Part shown: one piece after another, positions 58,222-64,000 of the stretch
How positions within the stretch are numbered: the stretch's first letter is position 1
Layout of the letters: each line of letters starts with the position of its first letter
Position numbers and translations under genes: made by a program
Origin: Aphrophora alni
Taxonomy: Eukaryota > Arthropoda > Insecta > Hemiptera > Aphrophoridae
Direction of reading: 5' to 3'
Length of the DNA: 64,000 nt
Assembly (NCBI GenBank): GCA_963513935.1
Contig: OY740772.1
Location: 9,690,607-9,754,606, forward strand
Notes under the pieces: generated by a model
What the model was told of the DNA's origin: nothing
Seen by the model: the letters and a program-made list of their open reading frames with translations, nothing else
Database searches by the model: none

Positions 58222-58427
58222 GTAACGCATATGTTTGCGGAATAATAAATGAAAGCATTTTCCGAGGCGATCCACCAACTTCCATTGGGGAAATTCAAGA
58301 AGAGATGTGTTATAACAATGCAACATCCCATTTTCACCAATTTGTTTTAAAATCTTCAAGGACGCTACGAATGTTGCCTAAAATTAATGGAGGGAGTATA
58401 GAACATTTGCCATCATTTGTGTGTTAA
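58196..58427 (+). pseudogene. Mariner/Tc1-type transposase C-terminal fragment
   Basis: PPDLSPRNAYVCGIINESIF followed by GDPPTSIGEIQEEM corresponds to the SPDL-P-DF-WG--K-VY block with the P-TS-L/I motif seen in DDE_3 (mariner/Tc1 group) transposases. RTLRMLPKINGG then SIEHL corresponds to their usual R-C-NGGHFEHL ending. The last catalytic residue region precedes this piece and is absent, replaced by the palindrome. The first few residues (PDLSP) are shared with the palindrome arm. A 25-bp inverted pair (58401-58425 / 58465-58489) lies at the end and may be a relic of a terminal repeat. Confidence 0.6.
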
Positions 58428-58489
58428 AAATCAAAACACGACATTTCGGGAATAAGAATCAATTAACATACAAATGATGGAAAATGTCC

Positions 58490-58769
58490 GAAAAATGTAT
58501 AATAATGAAATTGAACTTCCACCATTAACAAATAACTTCAAACAGAGAGAAAAAAAAGAGTATCGAACAGGTATAACAATAAAAGTATCTGTTATTTTTC
58601 ACTGTTGTATCTTTTTTTTTTTTACAAAATCAAATAATATAAACACATAATTTCGATTGGCGCATACTGTATTTATAAAACTGCGACCACTCCAGATAAA
58701 AATCAGTACATTGGCCGTACGGTCTCCTGCAACGTTGTTTTCTATCCGCTTATGGGGGGGGGGAGGGAT
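58490..58769. other. AT-rich, G-run at about 58754-58763
   Basis: Contains a ten-base G run followed by AGGGATG. No gene. Confidence 0.45.
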
Positions 58770-58913
58770 GACAATCCCGGGGTCCTCAACTGAATCTACA
58801 CCTTTTTCCATGTAGTCTTGGGTTGGATTGCTCTCATGTTTCCTATCAGGTCTCTCTTTATCAACTCCTTTTCTCTTCCACCCCTAATACTATTAAAGTA
58901 TGTAACAGCTAGG
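58770..58913 (-). repeat. Dispersed repeat family C, second minus copy
   Basis: The complement carries ACTTTAATAGTATTAGGGG, GACCTGATAGGAAACATGA, CCCAAGACTACATGGAAAAA and GGTGTAGAT in the same order as 51540-51650. It is closer to that copy than the 36.9-kb one. Confidence 0.7.
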
Positions 58914-61419
58914 TTTATTTATTTTATATTAAGAGGTTTTTCACCACTAAACAGCAAGGGAAAAACAAATCTATCAGCTTTCAAGGTTTAAATATGCAGT
59001 TTAATTGTCGACTTGTTGTTGTCACTTTAATGTCTTCCCAAAGATGTTACGATTTTATTTATGAATCTCTTGTAGGCTAATTTTGATGAAAGTCAATAAC
59101 CGTAATATTTAACAATGAACTCCTTCATTCTGTTAAATTTATGCATTATAACAATCCACAACCGGACAGAAGTTCGTGTAAAATTCCCCTCAAAACGCTG
59201 GTGTTATCGTGGTACCAGACATGCAAACGTAAGCATAAACTTTGCTCGTTAGTTTATGTATTTAAAGTTTGATTTAAAGCGGCCAGACTGTGTTTATTTT
59301 GTACCAACTGTGGAAAATTAAAAAAATGAATCCGAATAACTCGTGTCCTATAAACGAATTTTAACTGAAACAGAAATTTGAACGTATAAAACAGAAATAT
59401 TTTAATTTCGAATTGTTTGACAGAATAAACGTACGAATCAAATTAAAAATTTATTATTTTTTAAAACATATTTTGAGATATCTATTTTTGTATCAGGAGA
59501 TAAATTTTGCAGTTTTACCAACTTAAAATAAATCAATTTTCTTTCAATTTGGAGAAGTTTGAAATAACTTTAAAGGATGGTAGATTGGGTACAAAAATAA
59601 CGCTTAATAAACACACTGTAAAAGTAAACTCAATTCATTGTATTTTCCAAATATGTAAGGGGAAAAAATATCGCCATTGATGAAAAAAGTTGATTTTCTA
59701 TTGTTTTTGCCTCTCTTAGGAACAATTTATATTATTTTCATACCAGTGAGATTTTTTCAAACATTACCTCAAGTACGGAAGATCGGATATGAACAAATTT
59801 CACCGTTTGAAACGGTGGGGTTGCGGTGTAGATTGGATGGAATGTGGTGGGGGAAAAATAGTGTGGAAAAAAGAAATGGTCAATTTAGAGTGATAATATT
59901 GAGAGGTTGTATTTATGAGGAAGCTTACAACGTTACGGTGTTGATTTTACACCTAAAATAATTAAGCTTCTATTGGTAACATATTATTAATACAAAAGCT
60001 AAAATTAAGGTGAAGGGAACTCGATGTGTTGACTAAACATCCCCTGATTTAATCTGGAAAACTGAATTAATTCACATTTTGATGTTGGCTTTGATGATTT
60101 AATTATTTTTATTTTAAGACAAAGGATAACTAGGTTATTGATAAAACAAAGATTTTTTGAAATTCACTATAACATCAAGAAGTTTGTGATTCCTTATTAT
60201 TGGGTGAATAATATTACACCTTAAGAATAAAGGAAAACGTTGTATTATGGCAAAGATTCTAAGTAAAAAAAAAAAAATCAGATTTCAGAAATAGATTAGC
60301 TCTAGGCTACTCCTTAGTCTTATAACAATAAATTAATTATATTGCAAAGGGATTTGTTGTATTCCTGGAATATATTCCTAGTAACATTCCTAGAATGTTT
60401 TTCCTGAATATTAACTCTAATTCAACTCTTTACTCCTTTCTTTATAAGGTGTTACATTTAATTAACCCAGTAATAAGGAATAACTGGTAATATAAAAGTT
60501 TTGGTTGTTGTAGTTAATTACCAATTTTTTTTTTGTTTTATTGATAACGTGGTTATTTTTCGTCGTATACGCTAATATAAAAAATGGGATAATTTTTTCT
60601 AAAATCATTTTCTGGCATTTTGTAGCTAGTATTTTTTATAAAATGTAATAACTGGTATAAACTTCTGAGTGTTGCATTGAATTACTAAGAAATATATTTT
60701 TGTTATCAATATTTTGGTTATTCTCAACCTATAATTATGTTATCATGAAAAAGGATATACATTTTTCCCCTCATATATTTTAAAAATTAAAACGTGAGAT
60801 TTTCTAGATATTCAGCATTAAACATTTATAATTGGTTGCCAATAAAAAAATTTTCTTAAATAGTTTTGATTTTTGGTGTACTGGTAAAAAAGTAACATAG
60901 AAATAATATATATGCCAAATCTGGAATAAATATTTCATCCATTAAATAAATTATAAATTTGCTAAAAAAAACTAACAGACGGAATAAAACTTTTCCGAAC
61001 ATATGTTTATAGAAACATTCTTTATTTTTAGTACTTTTGAACCCTTTCCTCAAATATTACCCTCATAATGACTCACCCTGTATATTTTCTTTGATTCATT
61101 AAATAAAATAAAAATAATTTATACTACCTCTAATTATTGCCAGGTTATTAATTTCATGATTTTAATTATTTACAATTATCGACCTTTAATGTCACAACAG
61201 AACATTAACATGCAAAACATATCACTCGTTCTACAGCGAACACATCATTACTATTCTGCTACATTATTCAGAAGTGAACACAAAGCACGCACAAGTCTAG
61301 GAGTTTCTATACTTGTAAAAGTTATAACAAATCTGTTATCAAGTTATTCAAACAGAAATTGCAATCAGTCCAATCTCATAAACTTTGTTTTCTGTTCTGT
61401 CATCTCCACAGTTTGAACA
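58914..61419. other. No gene recognised
   Basis: AT-rich. A 94-codon frame at 59677-59961 is partly GC-richer (PFETVGLRCRLDGMWWGK) but matches no family I know. No repeats of note. Confidence 0.4.
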
Positions 61420-62330
61420 AATTTTCTTTGCTTCTTTCATTGCCTGTATTATTTTCATATATTATTTTGGTTATTTTTTTCTTATTTACGGGTCGTTTTT
61501 CTTTGCAAATTTGTAGGTTTTATATTTTTTCCTTTTTAAATTATCCTATCATTGATTATTTTATTTAATGTTTTTGTATATATTTTTCTCTTATCCCTTT
61601 TCACATATTATCCTTCTCCTTCTGTATTCTTAATTTTTTATTACATTTATTTCGTATTTTCTTTCTTTTTGTAGAATTTACTTCATGCATTGTGGATTGT
61701 TTTCGTTTGCTAACATGATTGTATATATTCATTTTTAATCCTCTTTTCCTTGTTTATTTCCTGTATTGTTTTTCTTTTCTTTATTTTCTTCCTTTAATAT
61801 TTTATTTCTGTCTTTTTCTTCTTGTAAACAAGTATAAAGTTTCATCATTCTTCATCTTCTTTTTATTTCTTGTATTACGTTTTGTTTAACTTCTTGATTT
61901 TTTGTTTGTTTATTTTATTCCATATATTGTATTTTTTAAATTTATTTCTGCTTTTTTTCTTATTTTTAAACAATTAATTATTAGCTTTCATTATCTCCTT
62001 TGTATTTATTTAATTTCGTGTATTATTTATTGTTTTACATTTTTCTTGTTTTGTTTTTGTTTCTTAGTTTATTTAATTTTAGGTATTTTATTCTTTTCTT
62101 TATGTACAAATTAAAAATTTTATTTATGCCTCTGTTTTCCTTCTTGGAAAAATAAAATCAGGTTAAATCTTCCTTCATCTCCTTTTATATTCTTTTTATT
62201 TCATGTATTATTCTGATTATTTTTCGTTTATTGATATTTTATGTATTTAGTTTCTCATTCTCATTTTATTCATTATATTAATCAATATATTTTATTTCTT
62301 TTTATTTAGTTTATATCTTATGCTTCTAAC
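61420..62330. repeat. T-rich degenerate satellite-like tract
   Basis: About 900 bases with T and C dominating the + strand and little G. A TTTATTTCNTGTATT motif recurs at about 61753, 61861, 62011 (TTTCGTGTATT) and 62197. At least three copies are preceded by a CAT(C/T)TCCTTT phrase. Steps of about 108, 150 and 185 bp suggest an eroded tandem array. Open frames here are Phe/Leu-rich composition artefacts. Confidence 0.6.
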
Positions 62331-63629
62331 TCCTTTCTTGTTAGTAATAATGTTAATGTTCTACCGGAAGCCTATTTGATTCAAAATATTTCAATTTCTT
62401 ACAATAACTATCAACTACAGAGTGAACTTTAATTAACTCTATCAAATTTTAAACTTTAATTGTCATAGATTACAACCTCATGTTTCCCAAACAGATTGCA
62501 TAAGTACAATAGTCTTGCTAACTTAGACAATATGGTTTGTTAACTGAGAGCACGTGACAGACACTTATGATCAACTTCATTGCAAACTGGTGTATGTTTG
62601 ACAAAGAAACATTGACCTAGAGGAGACTGAATTGAATTAACGTGTATTTATTTAGGTCAAGAGTAGGACCTTATAATATTCATTTCATACAGAGCAGGGG
62701 GAGGGGTTTAGAGAAAGACAACAATTTAACAAAGTATATATTATAATACTCCCTCAATTGCAATAAAGTGTGAGAGAAACTCTTTTGGTAGTTCAGAATA
62801 CAGGCGATAACGTCTGTAACTATTGAGAGGTCAAGAATCACAATCAATATCCGTTCTTCGAAACGTAGATTTACAGCCTTCAACTAACTTTAAGTTGGAA
62901 ATAGGGTTAGAAATGTCTAATGATCAATAAATGAATAAAAAAAACCAGCTGTTACAATTAAATTAATTGTTGGAAGGACACGTGATGATACAAAACTGAA
63001 TCATTGGTTTCAACTGTTAGCCTTCATCGAGCAATCCTGTACTGTATTGTTAGAAAATTAAGAATCTATTCATATATTAAAAGTAAACAGAGATGTTCAA
63101 GCAGGCGTAGAATAACTTGACTCATTTACAATTTTTAATTCATATTATGCCGTTATGAAATTTAAGTCAGTCTCCTTAAGTTAAAGTACGATCTCGTATC
63201 TGTTTATTTAAGGAGTGTAGTTCTTGTCAATCTATATTACAGTTTCATAATTTGATTTGGCCGAATATGACCCAACAAAGTCCGTCAAGCTCTGGGGATA
63301 TTTCCCGTTACGTTTTTATTTTGACCCATTTTACTACCTCCTGAATTATCTTGGCACATTACAGAAACAACCTTTATTTATCCAAGGTTTATCCGAGTTA
63401 GTTGGACCCGTTTCTTTGGAAATAAGGTTTTCACAGCGACGGACGCACACTCTACGCCGTTACTCTAATATGGTATGTTTGGATAAAAGAAGATGTATTG
63501 AGGTAGAAATGTTCACGTTTCAGCTTTGAAACATGTCTGTAGTCTTGAGAAGGACGATTTGCAGGGTATTGTGACATACTATCGAACTCCCTCATTTCAC
63601 TGATAAATGTAGTATTCCTTTAGAAGTTC
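62331..63629. other. No supported gene
   Basis: A 90-codon open frame at 63257-63529 (SVKLWGYFPLRFYFDPFYY) has no known motif and could be a fragment of an unidentified ORF. Otherwise AT-rich. Confidence 0.4.
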
Positions 63630-63894
63630 CACATAATCAGCTATCCAGGGGCAGGACGAGGACCAACCTGCTCACCCGCGAAGTGTATAGAAGAAGAGAC
63701 TCTGGAACATATCCTGTTGAGGTGCCCTACACCAAGCTCTTCAAGACGAACCCGCCTATTCACTGAAGACGCCTTGACAAAATCCATACAAGTTGGAGGA
63801 TATCCTAAAAAATAAACGCTTTTGGACTCAGGCAGCGGCGACCTATTATGGACATCGGACTATCGGAGTAAACGACCTTTTGGATCCGTAACAA
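63630..63894 (+). pseudogene. 3' end of a non-LTR retrotransposon ORF
   Basis: CIEEETLEHILLRCPTPSSS (63684 on) matches the C-terminal knuckle of Jockey/R1-type ORF2 proteins (E-E-T-EH-L-CP). RTRLFTEDALTKSI follows in the same frame, and then a shift gives FWTQAAATYYG. GC-richer than its surroundings. Only the last 80 or so codons are present, so the copy is strongly 5'-truncated. Confidence 0.7.
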
Positions 63895-64000
63895 GAAGTA
63901 AGTAAAAGGTAGAAATAGAACTAACAGCAAATTGTTTGAAAATATTAGGGTTTATAAAAAGACTTTAAAAAGCAAGAAATTTAACTGATTGGAAAGAAGA

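Noticed and set aside
57994..58359. 121-codon minus-strand frame over the palindrome
   Set aside because: It crosses the palindrome arm and the opposite strand of a transposase fragment; no domain.
60365..60415. Heat-shock-element-like TTCCTGGAA / TTCCTAGAA cluster
   Set aside because: The spacing between half-sites is three bases instead of two, and no gene lies nearby.
61156..62114. Several Phe/Leu-rich membrane-like open frames
   Set aside because: Composition artefacts of the T-rich tract; no consistent start, frame or homology.
1..64000. CRISPR array, bacterial operon or prophage
   Set aside because: No regular direct repeats with unique spacers, no compact operons; introns, poly-A signals and insect transposons show eukaryotic nuclear DNA.

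Overview
The window is AT-rich animal nuclear DNA. Its one intact host gene is a complete arthropod prophenoloxidase (PPO) gene: 11 coding exons on the + strand (32388..46157) encoding 691 residues. A PPO with no signal peptide, TTAGG-type interstitial telomeric repeats near 51.2 kb, and piggyBac, Penelope, gypsy, Jockey/CR1-like and mariner remnants point to an insect. A hemimetabolous species, perhaps a hemipteran, is my guess; the sequence does not fix the order.

Layout. 1-5.6 kb: AT-rich DNA with a 21/22-bp minisatellite, a C-rich tract and a 131-bp tandem duplication. 5.7-7.0 kb: decayed Penelope-like element (minus strand, RT plus GIY-YIG). 7.2-7.6 kb: one-stop pseudogene of a C2H2 zinc-finger protein. 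9.2-11 kb: two inverted-repeat elements. 12.9-15.9 kb: decayed Ty3/gypsy element whose RT domain is deleted. 16.6-21.0 kb: piggyBac element interrupted by a 2.3-kb CR1/Jockey-like retrotransposon, with 5-bp target duplications and an open reading frame running across the junction. 21.2-22.5 kb: Jockey-like pseudogene. 22.6-23.3 kb: a second copy of the 12.9-13.2 kb repeat, then a foldback. 24.5-28.2 kb: near full-length but dead non-LTR element with endonuclease, RT and RNase H (minus strand). 30.8-46.3 kb: the PPO gene with a candidate TATA promoter and a non-coding first exon. Intron 3 holds an inverted pair of tRNA-like SINE heads, and intron 6 holds an RT fossil. 47-59 kb: foldbacks, interstitial telomeric repeats, a CCAAT-rich candidate promoter, a TTAA-flanked MITE, and a roughly 0.8-kb palindrome ending in a mariner-like transposase fragment. 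61.4-62.3 kb: T-rich degenerate satellite. 63.6-63.9 kb: 3' end of another non-LTR element.

How it works together. The only functional unit I can support is the PPO gene, the zymogen of the copper oxidase that drives melanization in insect immunity and wound repair. Everything else is mobile DNA, mostly dead. It is useful mainly for the order of insertions and for structures (palindromes, tRNA-like inverted pair) that could affect PPO transcripts or local chromatin. I found no convincing new multi-gene system.
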